64,000 nucleotides of DNA from Lycorma delicatula (GCF_047948215.1 NC_134458.1:135101571-135165570); one strand, 5' to 3'. Positions 1 to 13,662 are shown, counted from the stretch's first letter. A program made the numbers and translations. The notes: a model not told the origin generated them from the letters alone.

Positions 1-344
1 CAGCGTTCTTATAAGATCTGTTGATTCTTATCTTTCACCATTGAAAAAAGAGAGAATTCGTGCACCTGGTAGAGTAAAAGGATTTTAAGAAATTTTTTTA
101 GACTCCACAATATTTTTCCGTTTCAATTTCACTTATTTTACATTAAATAAAATAACAGAGACAAACGTTCAAGAAATTATTTAAACAAAATTAAAACTAT
201 TACTAAATGTGAATTTTTATAGTTCAGCGTAAATTACTAAGTCATAATCAATAAGTATGAAAAATAATTGTAAATATTTAAAAAAAGTAAATAAGTAAAA
301 TAAAAAGCAATTAATCGACTTAAAAAAATTAATTACAATATGAC
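1..344. other. AT-rich sequence, nothing recognised
   Basis: No open frame, motif or repeat that I can support. The stretch lies beyond the 3' end of the R1-like remnant and may include some of its untranslated tail. Confidence 0.5.
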
Positions 345-2045
345 TCTGGTCTTGACTCCTCCGTTCCTCATCATCTTTGGCTCAAAGCACCGTCCGAGAA
401 AAACGGCTAAACGCATCCCAGCAAGCTACAGAAGCGATGATGTAAAGTAGCAGGGACGCAGGTGACAAGCCAGTAATCTCCGCACGAGCCCTTTGTTCCT
501 CCCATTCAGGGCACTGAAACAGGGTGTGTTTGGCGGTGTCACATTCCGTGTAGTACATAAAGTGGGGGTATCACGCCTCCCAATACGATGAAGATAACTG
601 CCAAAATTGCCATGGCCTGTGAACATTTGCAAGGTGTAATAGTCAAGGTCATCGTATTTTCTCAAATACCACGATCGCAGGTCGGGTATTAAGACTCCCG
701 TCCAGGCTGCCGTTTCCCGGTCAGCTACCGATCTTGCCATACGTTAAAAGTCGAGTCTCGTACCAATGCAGCTGATATTCCGGCGTACCTGTCCGTCCGT
801 TCATTTAGCAATAGATCGATGGGGTGAAAACCCGTTAGCACGCAGGCAGCATCATATGAGGTGATCAGATATGCGGCAGTGATCTCCAGCAACGAATGTC
901 TGTGCACACTCCGAAGCCTGGTAAGGTTCCTTTTAATCAGCAACGCTGAGCTCCAAACCGGAGCAGCGTACAAAATAGTAGATGCGACAGTAGACATAAA
1001 GACTCTCCGTTTTGATCCATCTGGGTTGAGAGAAGTTGTTTTAGGGCAGCAAGTGTTTTCTGCCCGTTCACAGACCGCGATGGTGTGGTCGCTGAATCTA
1101 CACGATTTGTCAATAGTCATCCCTAAATATCGGACAACAGGTTTTGACGGGATCAGGTGTCCTCCAATGCGTAGGTCTATTTGATCCACTCTCCTCCGAC
1201 TGGCGAGGACGATATATTCACCTTCTGAGGCGATAAACGCAGGTCGTGTTTCGTTAACCATCCATTTATTCGAGTAAGGGCCTCATTGCCCCGAACGCAA
1301 AGGTCTAGCTCACTCCTACCATCAACAAGGATAGCCAAAACGTCAGCATATGCAATTGCCTCCGTCTGCTCCAGAAGGTCAACATTAAGCGCCCCGTTGA
1401 ACCCAACATTCCAGAAGAGGGGATCAAGCACGGAGCCCTGCGGGACCTCCCCCTGACATCCGAAAACGTAGATCTCCTTGCTGCGTCTCGACGGAGATCC
1501 ATCTTTCCCGAAAATAGTTTCAAATTTGCTGTAGAAGATATGAACTGACTCCTACCGTAAAACGTCGAGGATGGCGTCCCATGGGACCGTGCCGAAGGCT
1601 TTGCAGACGTCCAATAAGATGAGCATTGGCAATCGTTTCGTCCGTCAAGTGACCCTCCCCATGCCGTTCGCCCAAGTTGTAACCTTCAGGAGGGCTTGTA
1701 TGGTTGACCGTCCCTTCCAAAAGCCGAACTGATTCTTATGTAGTCCAGGGCCGGCATTAATTTCGGCAACAAGCCGCATGACCAACATACGTTCAACGGC
1801 CTTGCCCATGTTGTTAAGAAGGCATAGTGGCCGGTAGGTGATGATCCGGCCACCAACACTCGGTTTTGGAAGGAAGACCAACCGGGTGTCCTTCTTGCAT
1901 GCCGGGAAAACTCCTGTCTGCAGCCCTTGAGTGGCAACGTCGACCATGTCCCACGGAGACTGCAGCAAGAGACCCTTAAGGATCGCAGCCGGTATTCCGT
2001 CAGAGCCAGGACTGCGGTTGAAAGAAAACAAGAGCTTATCAACAA
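345..2045 (-). pseudogene. R1-like non-LTR retrotransposon ORF2 remnant (reverse transcriptase to C-terminal zinc knuckle)
   Basis: Decayed reverse transcriptase of a non-LTR retrotransposon, read on the minus strand from 2045 downwards. The finger motif GSDGIPAAIL, the palm words FLPKP and YRPLCLLNNMGKAVERM, and NQFGFWKGRSTIQALL lie in one frame (2031-1645). The catalytic region (AYADV, YADV at 1339-1350) and the thumb (VRYLGMTIDKS) follow in other frames. The C-terminal TGHGNFGSYLHRIGRRDTP segment, which normally precedes a Cys/His knuckle, lies at 740-426. At least four frame changes separate these blocks. The YADD box reads YADV, so the second catalytic aspartate is lost. Endonuclease and ORF1 are absent, as expected for a 5'-truncated LINE copy. 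GC content is clearly higher than in the flanks. The R1-clade assignment comes from motif order and the C-terminal sequence and is likely but not proven. Confidence 0.85.
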
Positions 2046-4089
<2,044 letters not shown>

Positions 4090-4560
4090 AAAAAAAAAAG
4101 TTAAAAACGAGAAAAGGAAACGAAGTCGGATTCGAACCGATGAGCCTTCCCCTTGTAAAATTCAAATATTTCATTGATTAATATTTTATTTGGCTATAAT
4201 TCTGGAAGCAGTGAAAATAAGTACCACTTATGATATATCGTTCAAAATCTCTCAATAAGGGATTATTACTGCAGTTAACAAAAAGTCCAAATCCAAAAAA
4301 TTTGGATTTTGAGCTTTTTTGGACATTTTTGGTCAAGTCGATTGCAATCAAAAGGGGAGGTGAACAACCAGATGTTACAACAGTCCTAAATCCAAAATTT
4401 TAACATTCTACTGCTAATCATTTTTGAATTATGCGAGATATATACTATGTACAGACGTCACGTCGAAAATAGTCAAAATGGATATTTCCGTTGAAATCTG
4501 AAAACCGAAATTTTTCGCGATTACAATACTTTCTTTACTTCGTACAAGGAAGTAAAAATC
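4090..4560 (-). repeat. Unclassified interspersed repeat with a tRNA-like box B
   Basis: Read on the minus strand, the unit begins TTTTACTTCCTTGTACGAAG and has a short fold-back there (ACTTCC...GAAGT). It runs through non-coding text with inverted words around 'caaaatccaaattttttggattttgg', and ends after GGTTCGAATCC (plus 4129-4139 reversed) and a poly-T run. GGTTCGAATCC is a perfect box B / T-arm consensus, but I found no box A in the usual position upstream, so this is not a tRNA gene. The same start word occurs reversed near 39376-39396. Boundaries are approximate and the class is unknown. Confidence 0.5.
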
Positions 4561-6611
4561 AATCGGTTAGGTTTAAAAAATATACGGCAAATACAGGAAT
4601 AGACAATTTTATTCTTTTTTTTCAAACTTAACAATATATCTGTTCCTTGCATTATGTCCGTATGTACTCTCCTCTTTTCATACCTACTATTTTCACATTC
4701 TCATATATCCTACTTCCTTTTATCGTCTATAAGTTTTACCATTTTTCCGACCTCTCTTTTTCATTTTATACAACTCCTTCAAGCACTATTTTAATTTATT
4801 CTTCTCGTTTGACACGACCCGATTAGTAAGTCTTCATATTTCTGAATTGTTCTAATTTAATATTTATTCTTGTTCATTCATTTTTTCAATTAATTTATCC
4901 ATTTAATCTTTTCCAATGGAAATCGGAGAAGATTTTTAAATGACATTAGCTTTTCTATTTAAAAAAAAAATTTTTCTTAGTATCCACGATTAATACAAAT
5001 AGATAAGTATACTCAAAACATAACATTTTTATGTGATTATTTTTCAAATCTAACTCCATTTTAATATGCGTGAAAAAAATATTTTTCATGACGCGCCATA
5101 TTTATTAAATCTTGAAAATACATTTCTATATTTGTATATCTTCTAAAGCCATTTCGAAAAGTAGAATTAAATCATAAAATATATGATTATTTTTCTACTT
5201 ACTTATAATAAAAAAAAGTCTATTCATATAATTAATTTAAAAATGATAGTAACAAAACATTTTTTTATAGAAGGGTATTTTGTTGATTTTTTGTAAACGT
5301 CTTTATAAATATAATTATTTTGTTTTATTTAACGATATTTTTATTTGTAACATAAAAAATCAATAGCAAACCGAAAATTCTGCAGTGTTCTCAAAAAAAA
5401 AGAAGAAAATATAATAGTGTATATTAAAGGAGGCCAGTCATTATTTAAAAAAAATATTTTTTTTTTATAACATTAATATTGCTTAATATTTTGAAAAATT
5501 GTAAATTTACGCCGGCATTTTTTAATGTTGGAAAGAAAATTTCTGGTTTTAAACCTTGAGAGTATAGAATTACAAGTAATAGTTAACAGTAAAATAAATA
5601 TTAATGGACTACTTGTAAAATATTAATTTTAGTGTTATTACTGATTAAAACATCAAGTTAAATATTGCTCAATATACTGCACATTTATTCTTTATTTAGC
5701 AAAACATTTGTTAATGCTATATCTAAATCATTGTCATATTATTATTATTTTTAAATTCAAATACATTCTAATAACAACTTATCAATAAGTTAGTCTTAGT
5801 TAGTTACTTAACAAATAAGAGTAAAGTTGTAACTTAACATTGAATAATTACGATTGAATAAGTATATAGGTGTAAAAAACAAAATATAAACATTTTTTAA
5901 AACTTTCACTTGTTGAAAAAAAGAAACTTTTAAATAAGATACGGTTATACTAACTAGTGATAAAAAAAAGTTTTTTATTCAGGAAATCTTTTACATGTTA
6001 TTTATGCAAAACTGAAATGAATGAACTTGCCGCAAAACAATCCGGCAGAACCTTGAAAATTTACTGCGTTATTATATAACATACAATTTTTATGAATACA
6101 ATTTAACTTAGCTAATCAAGGTATTTATCGTTTCGATTGGATAATCAAATGTACGTATAAGCAGTGTGTTTGTGTATGCACGCACCCATATTTGTGTAAT
6201 AAAAATACACCTAACATAAAATTATTTACTGAATTTCATAAATTTGATATTATGTAGATTTCATTATATAAGAACAAACTGAAACTATATCGCATGAAAC
6301 TAGACTGGTATTAATTCAATAAATATCGTATTAATAATTTACTAATATAAATAATATATAAAATAATAATACAGGAAACACTTGAATATATGGGCGTTAG
6401 CAGAATCACAGGGGAAGGGGTTACATACATAAGTTATGTAAAACAACAAAAAATCTTCAAGGTATCCTTCTGAAATAGGTATAACTCAATGAATCAGACA
6501 AAAGAAATTGTAATTATTATCATAAATACCATGAAACTTGCATTTTATAATCTAAAAGCAGGTTTTATATCTTGCAAAAGTTTTTTACATTGGTCCTTTC
6601 GATACAGACCG
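4561..6611. other. AT-rich intergenic sequence
   Basis: Very AT-rich with short homopolymers. No gene or named repeat was recognised. Confidence 0.5.
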
Positions 6612-8208
6612 TTTGTTTCAAAACGAATATCGGGGTTTTAAAGTTATGAAATATTTAAAATGTTTTAATTACATTGATAAATTATAAATGAAATGAAAGA
6701 GCAACTCAAACAGTTTTTGCTAAAAGCGTTCAATGTGAACATTATTTATCACACGGCACACATCCAGCCGATAGGAATCATCAGCAAGTCTACAGTAACT
6801 GATGCGACAACTACTTCAATCCTTGTATCAAGCCGGGTAACGACGGCACATACACTTGAACCTTTATAAATCCCCAAAGAAAAAATCGTGTGGAGTTAGA
6901 TCGGGTGAACGTGGAGGCCACGACAAACAAGCCCTGTCATCTGGTCCCCGGCGACCATTCCACGGTTGGGGAGAATTTCATTCAATCAATCACGTACAGC
7001 GTTATGCCAATGAGGAGGCGCGCACCATCTTGTTCTAAAGTTCTGTGGTTCGTATTGCAGTTGTGTAAAGACCCATAGTTGTAGCATATCAATATAGTTC
7101 ATTCCAGACACCAAGACACCCCTTTTTTTTTTGTTTAGCCTCCGAGAATCAACGTCAGGTATTACTACAGAGGATGAATGAGGGTGATATATATGAGTGT
7201 AAATAAAGTGTAGTCTTGTAGAGTTTCAGGTTGACCATTCCTGAGATGTGTGGTTAATTGAAACCCAACCACCAAAGAACACCGGTATTCACGATCTAGT
7301 ATTCAGATCCGTTTAAAAGTAACTGACTTTACTAGGACTTGAACGCTGGAAATCTCGACTTCGAAAACAGCTGATTTGCAAAGACGCGTTCACCACTAGA
7401 CCGACCCGGTAGGTACCCAGACACATCTGCTTGCGCGAAAAAGAACGGCTCTTAAATTTGCCGTCGGGGCACGGTAGAAAAAAATATTCAGTTTTGAGGT
7501 GTCTCGTTCATACTGCAATATTTCGTGAGGATTTTCTGATTCCCAGATATGTACATTATGAATGTTTACTTTTCCGTTAACATGAAATTTTGATTCTTCA
7601 CTTAATACAAGATATCTTCATCATCACGGTGCATCATTTCATATGCGAAGCTAGCACGCAAACCATAATATGTAGGCTTTAGAACTTATAACGGCTGTAA
7701 AGAATATGGATGCACTTGTAAGCGTTTCCTTAAAACCTCCACACAGACGCCAGTGCAACTGCTAATTCGTGGCTAGCCTTCCTAACGGATTTTCTAGGAC
7801 TACGCACAAAAGACGCTCTTACATGTTCAACATTGCTTTCGAACACACTCGGTCGCTCTGTACACTTCCCTTAAAAGTACAGCCAGTAGTTTCAAATTGT
7901 TTATACCATATAAGAATGTTATTCTCACTCGGGGATTACAACGGAACTTCAAACGGAACGCACGTTGAACGGTAATTGCAGATTCACATTTGTGAACTGT
8001 AAAACATAGACCGCTTTCTGTTGGAAGATGCCAACTCTACTACTAGTGCTTCAAGCGGACTGTAGAGGCAACAGTTTATGAGCTCGCGCACAGCTAAAAC
8101 TGTTTGATGTTTGAGTTGATCTTTCATTTCATGTATAATTAATCAATGCACGTGAAACTTGAGAAACATTACATAGCTTTAAAACTCCAATATTCATTTT
8201 GAAACACA
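6612..8208 (-). mobile_element. Full-length but inactive mariner-like transposon, split by a SINE
   Basis: A DDE transposon of the mariner group. The ends form long imperfect inverted repeats: the left end starts GTTTCAAAACGAATAT and the reversed right end starts GTTTCAAAATGAATAT. Similarity continues for about 100 bp to the 'cAACTCAAACagtttt' word on both sides. On the minus strand the transposase decays through several frames. Recognisable blocks are VRASFVRSPRKSVRKAS upstream of the SINE, then YIDMLQLW, APPHWHNAVRD and a C-terminal piece ending near VNNVHIERF-like text. Removing the roughly 300 bp SINE leaves about 1.3 kb, the usual size of a complete mariner. Numerous stops and frameshifts show that it is dead. 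The SINE must have inserted after the transposon. Confidence 0.85.
7123..7412 (-). mobile_element. SINE type A, inserted in the mariner
   Basis: A tRNA-headed SINE on the minus strand. Its head reads CCGGGTCGGTCTAGTGGTGA, a box A-like region, with a degraded box B about 50 bp on. The body includes the ACCGGTGTTCTTTGGTGGTT-like word, and a poly-T run on the plus strand marks its A tail. Flanks accaagacac (7110-7119) and acccagacac (7415-7424) match at 9 of 10 positions and probably are the target-site duplication. Other copies are at 25451, 33755 and 36645. Confidence 0.8.
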
Positions 8209-9243
8209 CGGCTTGTGTACTTCAGTTAATATAAATTTTAGCTCTTTCTTTTTTTATTTTAATTTCCCGCTTATGTAGTGTCACAGCCTGACAAATAAAT
8301 AGTGTTACAGACGTCATGCAATTAAAAATAAACAAGATAATGGAATCTATCCAAAGTAAATTCACTCTGCATTGGTACAACTAGTGGCATGATACAGCAA
8401 TGGCCAGAACTTTCTCTGCAAGATTTCTTTTGGTGTAGCCTTAAGATTAAATTTTTAATTCCGTTGGACGTTTATAAATTTACAAAAAAAGACACTCTTT
8501 CAAGGGTAATTAATACTTTGAAGATGAGAGATTTATTTCATGTGGAGAACAAATTGGATGATTAAGCATAAACAATTTTTTTCGGGCGAAAACTTCCAAG
8601 ACAACTACTATCCGGAGCTGGATAATTGATTTAAGGAAGAAATCAACTCTCTAATGACGAGTACTTGGAATGAAAACGGTGAATCCTTTTTCATACGCGT
8701 TCCAGAGCACTCAATAAAAGATTTTCAATGACATTTAACTCCTTAGATACAAATTAATTGTAAATATTTCCTGTGTTACCATAGAAACATAAATATGTTT
8801 TAATCTTTGAGTTTTGAACCTAAATTTCCTTGGTCTTCTTGCAAAAACACCAAATTTCATCCTAGCAATAGAATTCATGAATTTTTTAATTCCTACGAGC
8901 AGTTTAATCTTACATATAGGATACGGTCATATTTCTAAGTATAGAGGAAAGCGGCTTAATCCCTGAAGCAACCTTCATTTTGATAAAAATTGTGTTAAGA
9001 CTTTGCTTATTGTCTTCCTTTTTACCTTAAAAAACATCCGAAATTATTCGGATATTTATTATTAGTTTATACTATAATATTATTAATATTATTAGTTTTT
9101 TACTACCTATACAACATGAAACCTTATCCTCATTAGATAAAACTTTGTTTTGGTCAATATAAATTCGTCTCATTATTTGCTGGACCGTGTGTAACAAAGT
9201 AGCCTATTGTTATCGGTAAAAAAAGACTCCGTTTCGGTTTTTT
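8209..9243. other. AT-rich sequence with a doubtful transposase-like stretch
   Basis: Around 8400-8570 a plus-strand frame reads WPELSLQDFFWCSLKIKF, which faintly recalls the WPxxSPDLxPxDFFLWGxxK signature of mariner C-termini. It is too short and degraded to call. The rest shows nothing. Confidence 0.3.
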
Positions 9244-9287
9244 CTTTTTTCTTGCAGCATAACTCGAGTTATGCTGCAAGAAAAAAG
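9244..9287. repeat. Perfect 44 bp palindrome
   Basis: Two 22 bp arms meet with no spacer at a central CTCGAG (9263-9268). The half-site is CTTTTTTCTTGCAGCATAAC followed by TC. No mismatch is present across the 44 bp. Confidence 0.97.
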
Positions 9288-9456
9288 TATGGTAATCAGT
9301 CAAAAAATGGGATATGTTTTTTGCCGTATTTTTTAACCGGTTTTTTTATGTCTTCCTAAACATGGTAGTAGTGCAAGTGGATCAAACAAATTAATACTTT
9401 GGGGGCTATATTGGTGAAGGAAGAAGCCGAACAAAGTTTAAACATAGCAATTTTTT

Positions 9457-10030
9457 AATTTTTTCATGTATCATTATTTTTCTACTAGCTTTCTACTAGA
9501 CAAGATAAGAATAAATAATCAATGCCAGGAAAGTATAACATCTTGATTATACTTTCTGGTATTAATTTTTTTTTTAATTTTAATCGACGTCTTGTTTAAA
9601 TACAAAAAAAAAATATAGATTAAAAACTTTTGTATATATGTATGCTTAATTTCTATTCACCTTTTTATTTCAGAAACGATGTAACTTAAAATCATAAAAT
9701 ATGGGGAAATTAGTTTTTGTATTAGGAGAATTGATGATTTGAACTTTAATTTTTTCATGTATCATTATTTTTCTATTAGACAAGATAAGAATAAATAATC
9801 AATGCCAGGAAAGTATAACATCTTTATTATACTTTCTGGCATTGATTTTTTTTTAAATTTTAATCGACGTCTTGTTTAAATACAAAAAAATAAATAGATT
9901 TAAAACTTTTGTATATATGTATGTTTAATTTCTATTCACCATTTTATTTCAGGAACGGTGTAACTTAAAATCATAAAATATGGGGAAAGTATTTTGTGTA
10001 TTAGGAGAATTGATGATTTGAACCTTTTGT
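9457..10030 (+). repeat. Two tandem ~290 bp units just upstream of an R1-like ORF1
   Basis: Unit 1 (9457-9747) and unit 2 (9748-10030) begin AATTTTTTCATGTATCATTA and end GAATTGATGATTTGAAC. They differ by small indels and a few substitutions. Each holds an inverted repeat (AATCAATGCCAGGAAAGTAT against its near-reverse complement about 7 bp later). Unit 2 runs straight into the ORF1 region of the LINE, so the pair may be repeated 5'-UTR promoter monomers of that element. This is inference. Confidence 0.85.
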
Positions 10031-10039
10031 AAAGAATGT

Positions 10040-10945
10040 TTTAAGGAGGTGGAGAACAACTGAAGGACTTATGACTACCCTAGCAGAGAGGTATGAGCGG
10101 TTAGCTGCTAAGCCGGCTGACACACGGGAGGTTGTGGTGAGGGAGACTGTTCCTGTTCAGTCCCAGCTCAACAGCCGATTACATTTCCTCAGCGTAAACG
10201 ATACGCAGATATTTTAAAACAAACGTGCGAAGCAACTTTGTCTCGAAAACAACTGGTGGTGGTCTTCGTAAATTTAAGAGAAGAGGCAACCACTAAATCC
10301 AGCAAGAAGAAGACGAAGGACGAATTTCACGTGGACCTTAAACAAAAGATTTCGAACCTGAAGATTCGTAATATTAAGGAAACAAAAAACGGGTTTGTCG
10401 TAATTTCTGACGACAAGGAAACCATTAAGGTTATTTCTGACTCTTTAAAGGTCGGTAAGTCCGATACAAAAGTTAACCCTAAGAACAACAGGCGCCCAAA
10501 AATCATAGTTTATGGTATAGATCGGCGAGGGTGAGTTGATGGTTCTCTTTAGGGATCAGAATACTCAGATGGACGAGGTTTCTTTAAAGTCTGAATGTCG
10601 GTTATTGTTTAAATCGGGTAGGCGCCAGGCGAAGCGGCTACCACGGTATCTTCGAGGTTAGTAATACTTTATTTATCAGCTTCATTAAGGAGAGTATGTT
10701 ATTAGTAGACTTCTCTTCTAGTCGAGTTAAGGAATATTTAGATGTCCAGCTTATTTTAAGTACTGCAGGTAGGGTTACAGGGCTAAATTCTGTAATCATC
10801 CTACAGTATGAGCTCATTGTGGCGACGAGGAGCACAAGCGTGACAAGTGTCCTAATAAGTCAGAGGGTCTGACTTGCATTAATTGCAAGCGCTCTCAGAA
10901 AGACCAAAACCACCCTGTCAATAGTAAAAAATGTGGACACTGAGA
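10040..10945 (+). pseudogene. R1-like LINE ORF1 (gag-like), broken
   Basis: The gag-like ORF1 of the non-LTR retrotransposon, whose product would bind the element RNA. The N-terminal part (TTLAERYERLAAKPADTREV, near 10070-10130) and the RYADILKQTCEATLSRKQL block precede an open stretch at 10238-10534. That stretch contains VDLKQKISNLKIRNIKETKN and RRPKIIVYGI, a pattern typical of the domain before the zinc knuckles of R1/jockey ORF1. After a frame change, CGDEEHKRDKCPNKSEGLTC (near 10818-10880) and CKRSQKDQNHPVNSKKCG form the Cys/His knuckles. Frame changes and stops make this a pseudogene. The tandem units at 9457-10030 lie directly upstream, and ORF2 follows about 35 bp downstream. Confidence 0.8.
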
Positions 10946-10974
10946 GCTGTTGATATATATTACAACTCAATATT

Positions 10975-11710
10975 TAATGGTTAGATTTGGTCAGTTAAAT
11001 GCATAGGATGCCTACATTGTTCAAATTGAGCTTGGTGAGATAGCACTACGTCGAGGGTTGTATGTTGTTCTGTTATAGCATCCATACATTTTATTTGGTG
11101 AACTGCCAGTTTTTTCTCGTTGGAAGAGGTTTTATTTTGATTCAGATAGTATGTCCGCTGTTTTGTGCAGAAGAGAGATTGACTGCGTCTTCATTCGACA
11201 GCTATCAAATAATCATAACGTTATGGTTCGTGTGGATTTCTGAACTTGCATCTGTATGTTGCAAGTTCAAATTTTCAGTATATAGATCCTGCTGATCGTC
11301 ATCTTGAGATCTAGGATAACATCCTTCGATTCTATGGTACTAGTCCAGTCCTTATTGGTGCAGATGTGAACGCTAAGTCCCTTTTACGGCATAGCGGTTT
11401 TATCGATGAGGGCGGTGAATTAGTAGAGGGCTTCTTAGCCCAGCATGGTTTTCAGGTATTTAATGTACCTGGGTATTTGCCCACCTACGCAGGTAATGCA
11501 GATGGGCGACGGTTGTTTGGAGGAACGAACATCGACATTACCGTTGGTAGGTATATCCCTGCCAATGTTTGTAACTGGAAGGTAGTTAATGATTGCTCAA
11601 GCGATCATCGATTGATTCTTTATGAGATTGCTGGTGATTTGAGTGAGCGCTACCAATGTAACATTCCAGTTCAGCAGAGTCGTTTTCTGCACAGGTATGC
11701 GGACTGAAAA
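10975..11710 (+). pseudogene. R1-like LINE ORF2 apurinic-type endonuclease domain
   Basis: N-terminal endonuclease domain of ORF2, which nicks the target DNA to start reverse transcription. The start is VRFGQLNA (10980), followed by VQIELGEIALRRGLYVVLL. After frame changes come SAVLCRREIDCVFIRQLSNN (near 11155-11215), ADVNAKSLLRHSGF (11360-11400) and a long open segment to 11707. The segment holds DEGGELVEGFLAQHGFQV, GTNIDITVG and the catalytic-type SSDHRLIL (near 11597-11620). GADVNA corresponds to the conserved GDFN-like metal site and SDH to the catalytic histidine motif of the exonuclease-endonuclease-phosphatase fold. Several stops interrupt the first third. Confidence 0.82.
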
Positions 11711-12304
11711 AAAATTGTTGATTTTCTTTCGGCTAGGCTTCGAGTTTTGGATCGGAGTCTGGCAGTTCTGGATTTGGAGGACCTGGCAGTGATTCTGTCA
11801 GTGGCCTTTATTGACGCCGCCGAAAATTCAATTTTCCGCAGTTCTGGTTGAGAGAGGCTTGTTCCATGGTGGAATAGGGAATTGTCAACTTTGAAACAGG
11901 CCGTCAATTGTTTGTGGAGAGCTTCTCAACGTGAGGGGTAATCGGGAACGGCGGGCGGTTCTTGTGACTAAATAAGAGATCGTAAATTCAATATTTTCAC
12001 AAAGTTCGGACGGCGAAGAGGAATTCCTGTCGTTCTTTTGTGTATGGGAAGGGGAACAAGGATGCATGGGAAGTCGTCTGTAGGGTATATGAACACAAAC
12101 GACGTAAGGAAGTTCTTCTGTCTGTCCTTTCGACTCGGTTTTGCCTAATTTCAGACATGTCTGAGATCTTACGCAAATTACTTGACGATTTACTGCGTGA
12201 TGAAAGTGAAGCTGAAGAAACCACATCCTATTTGCGGGTGCGACGTGAGGTTGCTCAGCTTCACGGGGGTGCAGTTTTCTTGGAGATTACCGATGCTTAA
12301 ATGA

Positions 12305-13080
12305 GTCAAGTTATCTGCAGTTAAGGTAGGGGAAAGGGTCCAGGTTTCGATGGAATAACGGCAGAGCTCCTTGTTCGCTTGGTTGGGGTTAGTGTGAAAA
12401 CAGTCACGCGCGTGTTTAACAAATTACTGTTTGGAAGACACTTCCCAGTATGTTGGAAGAAAGGTATTGTAAATTGTTGTTTAAAGGAGGCGATAAGGTT
12501 CCCGTTGTTACTTCATCGGATAGGCCCTTGACGTTGCTGCCGGTTATTGGTAAGGTCTTCGAAAAGGCTCTGTACCTGTTATAAATGAGAGATCAGAAAA
12601 AATTCGCGAGATAGAACGGCATGACAATGCTTTATGGCAGGCCACATGGGATGAGGTAGAGGGTGGAGTTATACGCATGGTCTCTTCCTAGACGTTGTTG
12701 GTTTGCGGGACGCATCATGGGTTCACCGTAACAAGAATGTGACGCAATTTCTTTCTGGTCATGGCGCTTTCCGAGACAGCTTCCGAGACAGCGATTTGGC
12801 CTGTTGGATTCAGGTGTGTGTCCAGATTGTGGAAAATTAGATGACGCATACCATGTAATTTACGAATGCGCAAAATATGAACTTATGCACACAGAGACTA
12901 TTTGTCGGATCAACATTAGATCTCCGTGAGAATTGGAAAAACCGGGCCGAATGAGTAATCGTTGAAAAACGATTTTATCGGGATCGTCAATTTCATTGGG
13001 TACCTGGTACAGGAACGAATTGCCGAGGGATTTACGTTTCGCCTGGTCTTTCCTGCGTTTTGGTTTTGTTGTTCTTGTGT
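12305..13080 (+). pseudogene. R1-like LINE ORF2: reverse transcriptase start joined to C-terminal zinc knuckle, palm deleted
   Basis: The reverse transcriptase starts with GPGFDGITAELLVRLVGVS (12338), then FPVCWKKGIVNCCLK and, after a frame change, RPLTLLPVIGKVFEKALYLL (to about 12580). Immediately afterwards the text jumps to the post-RT tail: REIERHDNALWQATWDEVEGG, NVTQFLSGHGAFRD and the knuckle CPDCGKLDDAYHVIYEC (12815-12870). The palm with the catalytic YADD box and the thumb are missing, an internal deletion of roughly 1.5 kb judged by the usual layout. The stretch 11710-12305 between this block and the endonuclease is the inter-domain linker, heavily decayed. No function can remain. Confidence 0.8.
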
Positions 13081-13474
13081 TATAAGGTTTGATGTTTTTG
13101 TAGTGTTTTGTTTGTTTATTTTTATTTCTTGTTTTGTATTGTGGTTACTTGAACTCAACTTCTAATCTATCGGGTAGGTAGTTGCATTTTTAATTTTAGT
13201 TCCTTCATGACATTCGGTTTTGTTAAAGACACGACGTAGATGCGTTTTGTTTTAAAGAGTTCATTTCCTAGTAGTATACCGACAGGAATGTCATATGTGG
13301 TATTCGCATCGCTGGCATCATGACCTTGGCGAGAACAAGGCTGAGAGATGGCTTTTGCCGAGGTTCTGAAGATGACTTCCGGTAAAGTTCATAAGGGCTA
13401 GGTACGGAAGGGGTGGCGTGGCGACTGAAACTGCCACAAGGAAGACACCCTCTTTCCGTATGGGGCCAGGATGT
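13081..13474 (+). other. Probable 3' untranslated end of the R1-like LINE
   Basis: Moderately GC-rich text between the zinc-knuckle region and the target-site duplication of the next SINE. No convincing frame. It is assigned to the LINE by position and composition only. Confidence 0.4.
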
Positions 13475-13489
13475 ACCTCGAACAGGATT

Positions 13490-13662
13490 TTTTCTTTTTA
13501 TTATTTTTTGCTTAACCTCCAGGACCACCGTTAGCTATTGCTTCAGAGGATGAGATGAATGATTAGTAGCGTGTGTGAAAATGTCATGCCTAACTGGAAT
13601 TCGAACCCGGGACCTCCGGATGAAAGGCCGAGACGTTACCACTCGCGCAACGGAGGCCGGTA
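13490..13662 (-). mobile_element. SINE type B (tRNA-Glu-like head) with perfect 15 bp target-site duplication
   Basis: On the minus strand the head reads CCTCCGTTGCGCGAGTGGTA, then GTCTCGGCCTTTCATCCGG, then GGGTTCGAATTCC. This is a full tRNA-like box A / anticodon arm / box B layout, with CTTTCAT resembling a glutamate anticodon loop. The 3' part ends CATCCTCTGAAG...CTGGAGGTTAAGC before an A-rich tail. The flanking acctcgaacaggatt occurs at 13475-13489 and 13663-13677 without mismatch, which fixes both ends and shows insertion by target-primed reverse transcription. Confidence 0.93.

Noticed and set aside
861..1184. Plus-strand frame over the R1-like remnant
   Set aside because: Antisense to the recognisable reverse transcriptase thumb.
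4108..4150. Possible tRNA gene from the perfect GGTTCGAATCC box
   Set aside because: No matching box A, acceptor stem or anticodon arm was found. It belongs to a longer repeat.
8400..8570. Mariner-like words (LSLQDFFW)
   Set aside because: Similarity is a few residues in a short frame, too weak to annotate as a transposase.
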